Source of the DNA: Monomorium pharaonis
Lineage: Eukaryota > Arthropoda > Insecta > Hymenoptera > Formicidae
Direction: 5' to 3'
Assembly (NCBI RefSeq): GCF_013373865.1
Contig: NC_050468.1
Location: 192,501 to 256,500, forward strand
DNA length: 64,000 bases
Below the pieces are notes generated by a model. It saw nothing but the letters and a program-made list of their open reading frames with translations. It ran no database searches and had not been told where the DNA came from. Below are positions 12,315 through 24,681 of the stretch, piece by piece. Every line of letters starts with the position of its first letter. Position 1 is the first letter of the stretch. The position numbers and the translations under genes are program-made.

Positions 12315-13711
12315 TTAAAAATGCCCAAAATTGGACGAAATAAAATACGGTGCTTGTGAAGGTATAAAAATGTAATAAGAAGTTTTATTTGTAATTTTGA
12401 GTTGTCATAAATAACATGTAGCTTTGATTTCCAGATTATTATATATATTGGATGAAACATATTTATAAACCAAATAAAGAAGGAAAAACATTGTTTTGTG
12501 TCAGATATGGTTGAACTTTGATAGTTTTGCGGGAAGAAAAATTGCAGAAATGAAAAGACCAAGAGCAAAACATCAAAATTAAAATCACGAAACTTGTTGG
12601 AAACTGAATCAGATGATGGAAAAAACTCGAATGAAAAGCATTCTGATTCTGATAATGAAGTATTGTGAAGCTGAAATTAATCAGTATAAATACATTCCGC
12701 TAATAAGACTGAAAAACCCTCACGGAAATTGAAACAAATGAACAAAACCAAATGAATATGATACTAGAAAAGGAGTAAATAAAACTACTAAGGAGACTAC
12801 TAAGGAGACTACTAAGGAGACTACGTCTACTAATGAGACAGGTATGGAAACAAGTTTTTGTTGACTCAGAGCATTTGGATCTTGACGATAAAGAATTAAG
12901 TTCTAAATCTAAAAAAAACCTTACAGATGATGCAATAAGTGATACCAATTTTGATTGGACTCCAACTAATTCATCGGCTTCAGATGTTGAGGACATCTGA
13001 ATCAAGTCTTAGGAGAATAGTTTAGATGACGTTTTAAGTTTAACAAATACTTTAAAATTTGTTACTGAATAAAAGTTTTTTATCAGTGTTTATTTTAAAA
13101 AATATTTTTTTTGACGTTTTAAAAAATTTATTAAACTTATTGTAATGACAATTATACATTATTATAGTATATAGTAGTTTTTTTAGATAGCACTTTTATA
13201 GTATTATACCATATTGTATAAAAAAATTTTTTGGATTTTATAATAATACCACAATTATAATTAAATCAGCTTACCTCTTCCGTTTGACACATTTAAGTTT
13301 TTAAATCAGGTTTGTCATGAGGTGTTTAGTACCCCCAGCCCTAACTTAGTTTTAGACAGCTATAACTCGATCACGAACCAAAACATGAATCCATACCAAA
13401 AAAAATCAAGAGCAAATGTTAAGTGTATTTAATATAATTTGTTCTTTAAAAAAATTAATAATAGTAGTTATAAAAAATTCTATAAATTGTTAATAAAAAA
13501 AAATTTTAAAATATCGAAATAAAAAATATAAAAACCAAACCAATTAAATTGATTACATTAAAAACTCATTTTAATAAACTTTAATATGTAAAATAATTGG
13601 ATTTAATTGAAATGGATCAAGTGTTTTATAAACAGGATGAATTATGAAATAAAAACAATTAAAAACCGATTTAAAGACTATTATAGAATGTAATCACCGA
13701 TTAAATACGAT
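12315..13711. other. AT-rich region with one coding remnant
   Basis: Mostly AT-rich with no gene. The exception is 12834-13000 on the plus strand, an open acidic stretch (KELSSKSKKNLTDDAISDTN, ending SSASDVEDI and a stop), preceded by a short repeat of ACTAAGGAG. It may be the last exon of the BEN gene or of a transposon protein; no start or splice partner could be fixed. Confidence 0.35.
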
Positions 13712-13935
13712 TAATAAATCGGTTTAAATCTGGAATCTTGATTCGGAATTTCCGGATAAGAACAATTTAAACAATTGAAAACGATTAGAACCAATTAATT
13801 GTACCAAATTCAAAACATAGAAATCAACTAAAAATCGTTTTCCTATATCACTGATTGGTTTTTGTTGGTTTTAATGATTTCAATCGGCACGATACGGAAT
13901 TTCCAGATCAAGATTCCAGACTGAAACCGATTCTT
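13712..13935. mobile_element. MITE, about 224 bp
   Basis: The left arm AATCGGTTTAAATCTGGAAT, running on to TTGATTCGGAATTTCCGGA, faces the inverse word set at 13888-13935. Arms are about 40 bp. The middle is AT-rich and does not code. Confidence 0.7.
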
Positions 13936-13970
13936 TTTTTGTTAGTTGGTTATCAATCGGGTCGTTTTAG

Positions 13971-14404
13971 CAGGGTGTGTACGAAGTAGTTGCTTGAGAA
14001 AGAAAGAGGGAGGGGGGGGAGAGGAGAGAGAGAGATAGGAAGGAGAAGAGATGGGGGGGAAAAGAAGAGAAAAAGGGGGGAATCACAAAGAACAAAAAAA
14101 GGAGAAAGAAAAGGAAAAAAAAGAAAGAGAAAGGGAAAAAGAGAAGAAAAGAAAGGAAGATAGGAGGGGGGGGGGGGGGGGGGAGGGGGGAGGGGGGAGA
14201 GGGAGGGGGGGGGAGGGAAGAGAGAGAGGGGGGAAGAAGGGGGGGGGGGGGGGGGAGGGGGAGAAGAGGAATAAGAGGGGGGTGGGGGGGGGGGGAAGGG
14301 GGGGGAGGGGGGGGGAGGGGTGGAGGGGGGGGAAGAAAAGAGAAAACGGAAAGGAGGGAGAAAGAAAAAAAAAAAGGAGAAGGAGAGAAAGAGAGAAAAA
14401 AAGC

Positions 14405-14435
<31 letters not shown>

Positions 14436-14562
14436 AAAAAAAAAAAGAAGGAAGGAAAAGGAGAGAGGAAAAAGGGGGGGGGAGGGGGGGGAAGGAGGAG
14501 GGAGAAGGAGGGGGAAAGGGGGGGGGGGAGGTGAAAAAGAAGAAAGAAAAAGGAAGGGGAGG

Positions 14563-14597
<35 letters not shown>

Positions 14598-14992
14598 GGA
14601 GAGAGGAGGGGAAGGAGGGGAAGGGGGAACCGGAGGAAGAGGGGAAGGGAAGAGAGAGAGGAAAAATAGAAAGGGGGAAGGGGGAGAGGGGGAAAGGGTG
14701 GGAGGAGGGGGGGCGAGAAAAAAAAAAAGAACGAGAAAAGGGAAAGAGGGAAAAAAACGAGGGGGGGGGGGGGGGGGGAAGAAGGGAATGCGGGGGGGAG
14801 GGTGGGAAAGGGGGGAAGAGAAGGAAGAAGAGGGGTGAAGAAGAGGGGGGGGGAAAAAAAAAAAAGAAGGAGGAAAGAAAGGAAAAGGAAAAAGAGAAAG
14901 GGGAAATAAAAAGAGAGGGGGGGGGAGGAAGAAGTGAAAGGGGGGGGGGGGAAAAGAACAAAAAAGAAAAAAAAGAAGAAAAAATAAAAAAA

Positions 14993-15023
<31 letters not shown>

Positions 15024-16588
15024 AGAAAAAAAAGGAAAAGAGAAAGGAAGGCAAAGAACAAAAAGAGGGGGGGGGGGTGGGAAAAAGGGAAGAGGGGGGG
15101 AAAGGGGGGGGAAGGGGGGGAGAAAAAGGAGAAGGAGAAAGAAGCAAAGGGACAAAAAAGGAGTAAGGAAGAAAAGAGAGAGAGAAAGAAGACAAAGAAG
15201 AAGAGATAGAACGAGACCAGCGAGCCGAGCAAACCCAACGCCCCCAACGAGACCTCTACTAACCGAGAGCATCGCGAATGGCAGCGCGATCTCCAGAAGG
15301 TCGCGCTTCGGACGGGATCTCACACGCAACTCGCTCGACTAGAAACACTGCAGAGGTCTCTCGCAACGGCGCGATCGCGCCTCTAGCTCGACTCGCTCGC
15401 GCGAGCGAGAGAGCGAAGAGAAGCTGATGCAGATAGATTCTGCAGAGCGAGAGCGTCGGCGCTGGGGGGGAAGTGGGGGGTGGACACAAGATACAACGGT
15501 GCGTCGTCTGCGATCATGCTTGGCAGCCAGTGGATAACTCGGGGACAAACGGTAAATGCGCGAAATACTTATCCATAGTATGTTACACTCTTTGTAATAA
15601 CACAGAAAAATATTCCCTCTTGATGTAACGATTTCACGATAGCTTAGGCGCAATGCTACGATAATTATGCTTAAAAATTAATGTTCAATATCATGTATTG
15701 TTAACACAACGAAGGATTTTCTTTTATAACCATAGAAAACTTACAGTTTCTTCTACCTTTAATTGCATTATTAATTACGACAGATTTTCAGTGACTTATA
15801 ATGTATTAACGACAGAAGAAATTCGAAGTTCTCTATCATATACAAGAGAAAATCATTTCTAGTTAACCATACTAACGATACTTGACATAACATTGATCTC
15901 TAATTACCTATAATTACCGTAGAAGTTGCATCGAATAATTTATCCTGAAGTCGTTAGATCAAACGTGAATATTTTTCTATCGTGTTATTTTACAAAGAGT
16001 GCATATTAGGGATAGTATTTTGTGCATTTCGTAATTTTCTAATAAGATGGTTACGAAAGGATAATGTATAAAGAATCAATCGTGATAAATCTTCGTTAAT
16101 TTAATATTCCATAAAAAACGATGAGAGAATTTGATGCGGCAAATATTATATTATTTGCAGGTTCCATACGTTTCCATCGCTTTCTCTCTTTCAACTTTCT
16201 TATTTACAAAAGTTTATTACGATTTAAATTTGTCCTATTTTTATTAATAATTTATAATCTCGTCATGTAATCGCGAGTGTGCGTAGCAGCCATCGACGCG
16301 AGCTTAGGCACGGTGCGGCGAGACGTGGGAACGGCGACGACGCCACGCTTCTCCTTCTTTCCCCCGCCGCCGCCGGCAGCCAATACTTGAAACAGTAGGC
16401 CGTGCTATGGCTCGAGCGGCTCGAGCCCTTCCTTCGGCGCGCAAGGCGCGCTCTCATTCGCATAATTTAAAAAATTTATATCTCGATTATTAGCAGACCA
16501 AACCCACGACAATAGTGAACTTTTATGTTCATCTCGATCCCATCTACCTTTTTATGAACAGTGACCAGTATGCTCTGGGACTCCCTGT
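13971..16588. mobile_element. Family A element, copy A1, with polypurine core
   Basis: Left end CAGGGTGTGTACGAAGTAG, right end GGGACTCCCTG. The right part (15554-16588) is about 95% like 22567-23606 and matches the right half of the complete element at 59577-61491. Between the left end and that part lie the polypurine tract and a CpG-rich stretch (15211-15553). The right arm ends in a GC-rich block (about 16265-16465) whose minus-strand translation is an artefact. It appears to have lost its left long inverted repeat. Confidence 0.65.
13995..15210 (+). repeat. 1.2-kb polypurine (G+A) tract
   Basis: Almost every base on the plus strand is A or G, with runs of G of up to about 20 and runs of A of up to about 24. 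C and T are isolated. All frames stay open on both strands because stop codons need T on the plus strand or A on the minus strand, so the long open frames here are not genes. Such tracts can form triplex DNA and are hard to assemble. Confidence 0.95.
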
Positions 16589-16658
16589 ATATACACACAC
16601 ACATACGTATAATATTGTTATAGTAATACCGATTTTTATTTCTACTTGTAACTGACAG

Positions 16659-17267
16659 GAGTGGTACGAATTCAGAAACCAGATTCAAATGATGCACAAA
16701 TTGCCGAAATTACCTCGAGTTGGCTAGTGCATGCTAAGTGGCGACAGCAAAGAGCAGAGTATGTATATTCATTAATAATAATAAAAAAAAATATATATAT
16801 ATGTAAAATATTTTTTAAACAAATTTACATCTTGATATATTTTTTAGAGTATTATTTATATTTATAAAACTTTTTTTAATAAGTAACTGTATCTTAATAC
16901 AATTTATACTTCTGAACTTAGCACGTCAATATGTAAAATATTTTCGGAGATACATGTTAACACCAATCAGGTGGCCGCAGGTTCGATAACTTCACCAATA
17001 AAGATTTTGTGTAGTCTGTTTAATTAATTATAATTATATATATATATAAAACATAATGTATACAAATTACAATTTGAAATTTGTAAAAATCGTGATTTTT
17101 TAAAATTTGTGTTGTGTAGGGATAGATGTTATAAATTTTACGTTAATTCTTGATATTTTTATAGGACAAAAATGAGAAAGCAACGTGAAGCTGATAATAT
17201 TAACGAAGCTGATGATGTCAACGAAGCTGATAATGTCAATGAAGAAGATGCGAGATATCCGTTATAA
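16659..17267 (+). CDS. Last two exons of an unrecognised gene
   Basis: Exon 16659-16758 (acceptor ACTGACAG, donor GCAGA|GTATGT) joins exon 17165-17267 (acceptor TTTTTATAG) in phase 2. The product runs VVRIQKPDSNDAQIAEITSS, then SWLVHAKWRQQRAE, then a basic KMRKQRE and an acidic tail with three EAD(N/D)-type repeats, ending at TAA 17267. Splice signals and phase agree, and there are no stops. No upstream exon was found because element A1 lies immediately before it, so the gene may have been cut by that insertion. Function unknown; a link to the BEN gene on the same strand is possible but not shown. Confidence 0.5.
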
Positions 17268-17279
17268 AGTGTTTTATAT

Positions 17280-17624
17280 ATACAAGATATATATAATATT
17301 CATATAATATTAAAATATTTAATACATATGTATATATTATATGTTAACATACATAAATTATATGTAATGTTCATAAGAAATATATAAAAATATGTTATTG
17401 GAAAATATATTATGCAATATTTTGTAATAAATATATAGCTATTTTCTTTATAATTATATAGATTTTGTCTGGGAGATTTTATTAAAAAACGAAAAAGTTA
17501 CTATTTAACTATTGGCGAAGAAACGATTGAAAACTATTGAAAACCAATAGTTTTGAATCAATTTTTCGCCAACAGTGGAATATTTTTATTGCAAGGGGAT
17601 TCCTTATTGAAAATAATATTAAAA
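17280..17624. other. AT-rich DNA with a 66-bp hairpin
   Basis: AT-rich 3' flank of the preceding gene. At 17508-17573 ATTGGCGAAGAAACGATTGA faces its inverse around a short loop, forming a perfect-looking palindrome with inner words ACTATTG and CAATAGT. Confidence 0.5.
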
Positions 17625-17735
17625 GGTTGTATGAATATTAATACAACGTTGCCTGGCACGTTGTACGAATATTAATACAACGTTGCCTGTAACGTTGCCT
17701 GGCATGTTGTGTGGACATTAATACAACGTTGCCTG
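17625..17735 (+). repeat. Short tandem repeat, ATTAATACAACGTTGCCTG
   Basis: Three full units and one partial unit of about 33 bp with the words AATATTAATACAACGTTGCC and TGGCACGTTGT. Confidence 0.8.
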
Positions 17736-18697
17736 CAAGATCCCAGAGATATTAACGGGATGAGTTTGGACGATCATTTTCATGTTACAGGGAGGTTACT
17801 GGCAGGTTTATTAATCTCCGTGGAATGTTACCATCTTACAATTTTAAGGTTATATAACTTTGTTAGAATGTTGACGTGCTGTGTGGGTAGTTTCACATTA
17901 GTGAAATATTCATGCATAATATTTATACATAAAGATATATGATTTTTTAAAATAATGATAACACCATGCAACTTATCATTAACAGTTGTTACAAGAAAGA
18001 AAAATATTTATACTTAAATTTTTATTTTACTTGTAATCTAAAAAATATTATTAATAATGATTTATTTAGTAATTTTACATAATTTATCTCATTTGTTTCA
18101 AAGTGTTAACACCATCCGTTTAATAAAAGATGACTTTTCTAATATATATGTTAGTTAATAATAAATGATAACATTTATTGAGAATCAATGTTTAATTAAA
18201 ATATTATATTAGGTTTTGAAATAATACCGTTATGATAGGAACTTGATAGACAAAATAAATATTTGTAAATAAAATAATCTCTTTAATATTACTTTAGACA
18301 ATACTTTAAAAATACATGATTGTGTTATATAATTACTATTTTAATAAAGTTAATAATCTTACCATACATTAAAAACAGATTATTTTTAATTGTAATAATC
18401 AAATTATTTATGTCGTACTTTTTAGGTTACCTGCTACAAACTCACGGAACTCGCAACTTGCAACTTGCTCGTGATGATTTGGCTATACCGGACAGCATTG
18501 AGTTGTCACGAATCATGATGATAGTAGATGGTTGTGCTTATCATATATTTCGGTCCTAGAGAAAATTACTCGGATAGCCATTATCGTAAACACCCAGTGC
18601 CTTAGCATAAGTAAGGCACGTACTATAAAAATGAGTATTCTCCACAGACTTCTATAATATACTAGACTGCTAGGCTCGTTATATATTCTCCATTTAG
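17736..18697. other. Unassigned spacer
   Basis: AT-rich with short open frames only. At 18425-18560 the composition is more balanced but no exon or repeat could be supported. Confidence 0.35.
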
Positions 18698-20760
18698 TGT
18701 TGTGACGTGACAGCCGCAGGCTGCTGTCCGTCACAAGGCCCTGAGGGCCCTTACGCAATAACATCCCGCGGGCCCTGCGTCCTCCCGCTCGGGAGCGGAC
18801 GGAAAAGCGTATTCTCTTGTACTTTGTGTATGTGGCGTCCCACGTGCTGTCCATCTAATTACTTGTTAAGATTTTTGCGAGCGTTATACCGCGGGTGCGG
18901 CGGAGATCGGTGGCTATGAAGATCTCGTTGTAGTTGTCGGACGTCTCGTCTCAACGGAAAATCATCCCGGAGATTGCAGAGGAACGGGCAACGAGGGAGT
19001 CAAAGAAGACCCTTTTAAGCGGGGGTCCTCAGGTAATGCCGCCCTTATCTTGCCTACCGTTTGTGCCATGTAAGAATTCCGATACTGCCGCTGAATCACG
19101 CTTTCAGGACCCAGCGACGGCGCGCGATGCCGACATCCCGACGGGGCGATTGCAGACCCGATACCGCGGGAAGTCCGGCGGAAGAATCACGACAACTCAA
19201 GATACGCCGACGCCCCGTCGAGGAGGAAATGACGCCCCGATGGCGGAGGATACGCCAGGCGAGGAGAAAAGAGTCGGGCGCGCGAGAAAGCGCCAGGATT
19301 CCCGTGCACGGGGCCCATAATCATCGACCGCCGTGCGTGGATCGATCAGCCGGCGACAGCGTGGGCACCGCGCTCTGCGCGAAAATCGATTTTCGCGAAA
19401 TCAACCAATAAGGGCCGGGAACACCGGAGGCAAGGTGGGGCGCGCCGCCGAGCGGCCCCCGCGAGATCCAGGATTCCTCACTCGTGCTGCGGACGTAGAG
19501 ATAAAAACTGTGTGTGTGTCCCGAGTTCCCGAGCCGAGTTGTAAGGAAGGACGTAGGGACGAAAGACATCCCGACCCGGAGGAGGCCAGCAGGAGAGAGG
19601 CGAAGTGGTGAGACGAGCGTCACACATACTGTAAAGCCACCGATTTCGCGGGTTGGGCGAGCCGCGAGGAAATCGCGTACTTATCGCAAAATCTTTCGGC
19701 GTGTTTATGAGAATCCCGAGCTCGCGGATTCAGCGGGGCCTCGTCGTCTCGCCCGATCGCGCCCGTCCGCGTGATTTCGCTGCGTGCTGTGTATTTCATG
19801 ATAGTTTCGCGTTGCGTGTGCGTCCCGATCCGCAGCCGAGTCAATTGTCGTTTCGTCCGGTCGTCGTGTCGCGGGTTATTCCCGTGCTGTATCTTGTCGC
19901 GTCGTGTAAGAATTCAGTCGTTATTGTTGTATAATTTGGTCGATCGCACTGTTACTGCGAGTTCTTCGGTGAGCGTACTCTGATAATTATCGACGCAATC
20001 GTCTTATACCGCCGGACTGGCGAATACTTAATAATTGTTGCGCTTATCTTTCGCGAGAATCGTTGGGGCGCGGGAGAACACGGGTCCGTCGCGTGTCACG
20101 CGGGCTCGGAGTTGCGATCCGTCCCGTTCGCCCCGTCCTCCAACGACGCCGGGTTAAGCGTAAGACAAGTCGGAGAGTTCCCGCGTACGGATCATAACCC
20201 GCTCGTTCAATATACCGTTCTCGCACCATTTGATACCCAGCGGATGCCAGCTGGTAACGCGCGCGAGCCGCCACCGCTCCGCAGAGTCGTCATCTACTGT
20301 AATTCTTACGGTCAAATACAACTGTTACTTTTTCTGTTACATTTGTGTCGTGTACGTAATTCTCTCGCCTTCCCGATTCCATCCGCCCGCACCGAACCTT
20401 CCCCCTCTGCCATTTGAGGACTGAGCAGCTGGATCTCGGAGCCGCTAACGCCCCGGTCGCCTAGCGTGCGCCCGTCTTTCCCGAGATTCAAGTATTGTAA
20501 CATTTGTTTGCGAGTTGGTTCACACAGAGTGGTACGCTTAACGTACCTGGCGCCCAACTTAGTGTGACGTCGGGAAACCTAGCGAAGATAGTCGCCCCGA
20601 CACCCGGGCGGCTCAGGGCCGCGACCAGGGACGGAGGCGAAGTTGGCCGTCGCTCGCGAGCGGCGGTTACAGTGTGTACCCGAAAAGTATGTACAAATAG
20701 GAGCTCAGGCGGCCGACAGAATTACCGATTGGAATGTGGCTAATATTTTATAGTCCTACG
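18698..20760 (+). mobile_element. CpG-rich LTR-like block with possible primer-binding site
   Basis: A sharp change to GC-rich, CpG-rich DNA. It begins TGTTGTGACGTGACAGCCG, an LTR-like TG start, and at 20548 contains TGGCGCCCAACTT, which has the form of a retrotransposon primer-binding site. That would make 18698-20547 a very long 5' LTR followed by about 200 bp of leader, then family B DNA. Open frames inside (for example 18934-19320) lack an ATG and family resemblance. The second LTR is not in the window, so a CpG-rich host regulatory block is an alternative. Confidence 0.35.
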
Positions 20761-20798
20761 ATTATGGATTACTAGAGGAGTGAGTGTATGATACAATA

Positions 20799-21790
20799 TA
20801 CAGGGTGTTTGGTAAAGATTTATGCAATTTTTATAAGCAGGTAGAGCGCATTAAGCTGAACATAAAATCCTCATCGTTTTTCCATTTTCACAATAGTTAA
20901 CGAGTTATAAGACTTGTAAAATTTTTTGTATTAGCCCGGCCTACCGGCAAATGCAAGCACGCCGAGCGCCCGACCGCGGCGGCTGCCCCTCCCTAGCGCT
21001 TGAACCTTGAGATTGCTAGGCGCGCGGAGGGAGTTGTTACAACAAGCGGCAATGGCTACGCACAATGTGTACGTGTACATACATGTGTACAAAAAAATAT
21101 CAGTTCTAATGCTTAAAGAAGCAATTACTAAATTTATTTTTTTTTAATAAATAATGATTATTTTTAATAAAAAATTTTTTTGGGTGATAGTCTTAAATGT
21201 CGTAAACTGTCATAAATTTTAAAAGAAGCTATTATCATGTGCTCAAAAACAAATTTATCCTTCTTTAAACAACATTAGAAAATTTTATCGATTAAAATGG
21301 AAATAACAACCAAATAAAATGTTTCAACTTTATATTCTTAATTTGTTTCAACTTTATATTCTTAATTAAAAATTAAATAACGAGGATATTTATATTTTTA
21401 ATAAAATTAATCCTTGTGATAGACTTATAATACACGGAAAAAACTTTGTGGTAAAAATTACTATGGTAAGTAGTAAACGCGTGCTAAGGAGGAATTATGA
21501 AAATTTTTATTATGTTCTTCATCAAATTACGATAATATTTACACTACTTGTATGATATAATTCTCTGAAATTTCTTCTTACAGTTCGTGGTTACTATCAT
21601 AAATAATAAATCATACATAATTTTACTATAAAATTTTCTCCGTGTAGATTTACGAATATATGAATTTATTAAATGTTTGAAAACTTATAAACAATATTTA
21701 TTTAATTCAAGAAAATTTTAGTATGTAATGTGTGTGTATTTGGTGTGTGTGTGTGTGTGTGTGTGTGTGGTGTGTAATGTGTGTAATGTG
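20799..21790. mobile_element. Family B, solo left arm (B2)
   Basis: Begins at the terminus CAGGGTGTTTGGTAAAG, continues with GCAGGTAGAGCGCATTAAGC, a CpG-rich block (20937-21030) and AACAACTCCCTCC-type words in inverse. It matches the arms of B1 (23607-25773) and B3 (30675-31520). It runs into a (GT)n microsatellite at 21740-21790 and has no opposing arm. Confidence 0.75.
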
Positions 21791-21907
21791 TGTATCTTTG
21801 TCTTTTTAATATAAAAATTGTAGCAACGTTCTGCCTTATTTAATTACACATAATGGAAGTAGAATAGTACAAACTAATGTTGTTAAACGTGGTAATATTT
21901 ATTGTAT

Positions 21908-21928
21908 TTGTGTACTACGTAGTGCTTG

Positions 21929-21960
<32 letters not shown>

Positions 21961-22464
21961 AGGGAGAGGGAGAGGGAGAGGGAGAGGGAGAGGAGAGGGA
22001 GAGGAGAGGAGAGGGAGAGGGAGAGGGAGAGGGAGAGGAGAGGGAGAGGGAGGGAGAGGGAGAGGGAGAGGGAGAGGGAGAGGGAGAGGGAGAGGGAGAG
22101 GGAGAGGGAGAGGGAGAGGAGAGGGAGAGGGAGAGGGAGAGGGAGAGGGAGAGGGAGAGGAGAGGGAGAGGGAGAGGGAGAGGGAGAGGGAGAGGGAGAG
22201 GGAGAGGGAGAGGGAGAGGGAGAGGGAGAGAGAGGGAGAGGGAGAGGGAGAGGGAGAGGGAGAGGGAGAGGGAGAGGGAGAGGGAGAGGGAGAGGAGAGG
22301 GAGAGGGAGAGGGAGAGGGAGAGGGAGAGGGAGAGGGAGAGGGAGAGGGAGAGGGAGAGGGAGAGGGAGAGGGAGGGAGAGGGAGAGGGAGAGGAGAGAG
22401 AGAGGAGAGGGAGAGAGGAGAGGAGAGGAGAGGAGGGAGGAGGGAGAGAGAGAGAGAGAGGAGA

Positions 22465-22558
<94 letters not shown>

Positions 22559-23606
22559 GTCATACTAAAATGCGCGAAATACTTATCCATAGTATGTTAC
22601 ACTCTTTGTAATAACACTGAAAAATATTCCCTCTTGATGTAACGATTTCACGATAGCTTAGGCGCTATGCTACGATAATTATGCTTAAAAATTAATGTTT
22701 AATATCATGTATTGTTAATACAATGAAGGATTTTCTTTTATAACCATAGAAAACTTACAGTTTCTTCTACCTTTAATTGCATTATTAATTACGACAGATT
22801 TTCAGTGACTTATAATGTATTAACGATAGAAGAAACTCGAAGTTCTCTATCATATACAAGAGAAAATCCTTTGTAGTTAACCATACTAACGATACTTGAC
22901 ATAACATTTATCTCTAATTACCTATAATTACCGTAGAAGTCGCATCGAATAATTTATCCTGAAGTCCTTAGATCAAACGTGAATATTTTTCTATCGTGTT
23001 ATTTTACAAAGAATGTATATTAGGGATAGTATTTCGTGCATTTTGTAATTTTCTAATAAGATGGTTACGAAAGGAGAATGTATAAAGAATCAATCGTGAT
23101 AAATCTTCGTTAATTTAATATTCCATAAAAAACAATAAGAGAATTTGATGCGGCAAATATTATATTATTTGCAGGTTTCATACGTTTCCATCTTTCCACT
23201 TTCTCTCTTTCGACTTTATTATTTACAGAAGTTTATTACGTTTTAAATTTGTCCTATTTTTATTAATAATTCATAATCTCGTCATGTAATCGCGAGTGTG
23301 CGTAGCAGCCATCGACGCGATCTTAGGCGCGGTGCGGCGAGACGTGGGAACGGCGACGACGCCACGCTTCTCCTTCTTTCCCCCGCCGCCGCCGGCAGCC
23401 AATGCTTGAGACAGTAGGCCGTGCTATGGCTCGAGCGGCTCGAGCCCTTCCTTCGGCGCGCAAGGCGCGCTCTCATTCGCATAAATTAAAAAATTTATAT
23501 CTTGATTATTGATAGACCTAACCAAGACTATATTGGATTTTTATGTTCATCTCGATCCCGTCTATCTTTCCATGAAGTATTGCACACCAGATTTGGGACA
23601 CCCTGT
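21908..23606. mobile_element. Family A, copy A2 (right part)
   Basis: Starts TACGTAGTGCTTGAGAGAG, like A1 at 13979, then a GA minisatellite, then 22567-23606, which is about 95% like 15554-16588. It ends GGGACACCCTG, directly touching the left end of B1. The CpG-rich segment 15211-15553 of A1 is absent. Confidence 0.75.
21926..22556 (+). repeat. (GGGAGA)n minisatellite, about 630 bp
   Basis: GAGAGG and GGGAGA hexamers with GA dimer runs at both ends. Open frames on both strands encode only Glu/Arg/Gly or Leu/Ser/Pro runs and are artefacts of composition. Confidence 0.95.
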
Positions 23607-24606
23607 ATATACAGGGTGTCTGGTATTTTTTTATGGGATTTTTATGAGCAGGTAGAGCGCATGAAACTGAACAGAAAGATCCTTATTGTTTTTCCATTTT
23701 CGCAATAGTTAACAAGTTAGTGACTTGTAAAATTTTCTGTATTAGCCCGGCCTACCGGCAAATGGAAGCGCGCTGAGCGCCCGGCCGCGGCGGCCGCCCC
23801 TCCCTAGCGCTTGAACCTTGAGATTGCTAGGCGCGCGGGGGGAGTTGTTACAACAAGCAACAATGACTACGCATAAGCAACGCGTAATGCTAAATTCTCC
23901 CTTTGAATTATGATAGTTCCTTACTTTTTTAATGAAAATAAAATTTTCTAACGACAAAAAGTATGTGTGTACGTGTACATAGATGTGTACAAAAAATATC
24001 AGTTCTAATGCTTAAAGAAGTGATTACTAAATTTATTTTTTTAATAAATAACGATTATTTTTAATAAAAAATATTTTTTTGATGATAGTCGTAAACGCCG
24101 TAAACTGTCATTATAAATTTTAAAAGAAGTTGTTATCATATGCTCGAAACAAAATTTATGCTTCTTCAAAAAACATTAGAAAATTTTATCGATTAAAATA
24201 GAAATGACAAGCAAATAAAATTTGTTTCAACTTTATATTCTAATTAAAAATTAAATAACTAAGATATTTATATTTTTAATAAAATTAATCCTTGTGATAG
24301 ATTTATAATACACGGAAAAAACTTTATGGTAAAAATTACTATGGTAAATAATAAACGCGGGCCAAGGAGGAATTATGAAAACTTTTATTATGTTTTTCAT
24401 CAAATTACGACAATATTTACACTACTTATATGATATAATTTTCTGAAATTTCTTCTTACAGTTTGTGGTTACTATCATAAATAATAAAATCATACATAAA
24501 TTTACTATAAAATTTTCTCCGTATAAATTTACGAATATATGAATTTATTAAATGTTTGAAAACTTATAAACAATATTTATTTAATTTAAGAAAATTTTAG
24601 TTTGTA

Positions 24607-24644
<38 letters not shown>

Positions 24645-24650
24645 GTGTGT

Positions 24651-24681
<31 letters not shown>

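Noticed and set aside
13953..15329. Long open frames on both strands (up to 458 codons)
   Set aside because: They lie in the polypurine tract, where stop codons are rare by composition. The translations are runs of Gly/Lys/Glu/Arg or Pro/Ser/Phe/Leu.
18934..20417. Several 70-130-codon frames in the CpG-rich block
   Set aside because: They overlap on both strands, mostly lack ATG starts and show no family motif; high GC lowers stop frequency.
21877..22642. Open frames of about 240 codons with Glu-Arg-Gly repeats
   Set aside because: Translations of a GA minisatellite; open in several frames at once.
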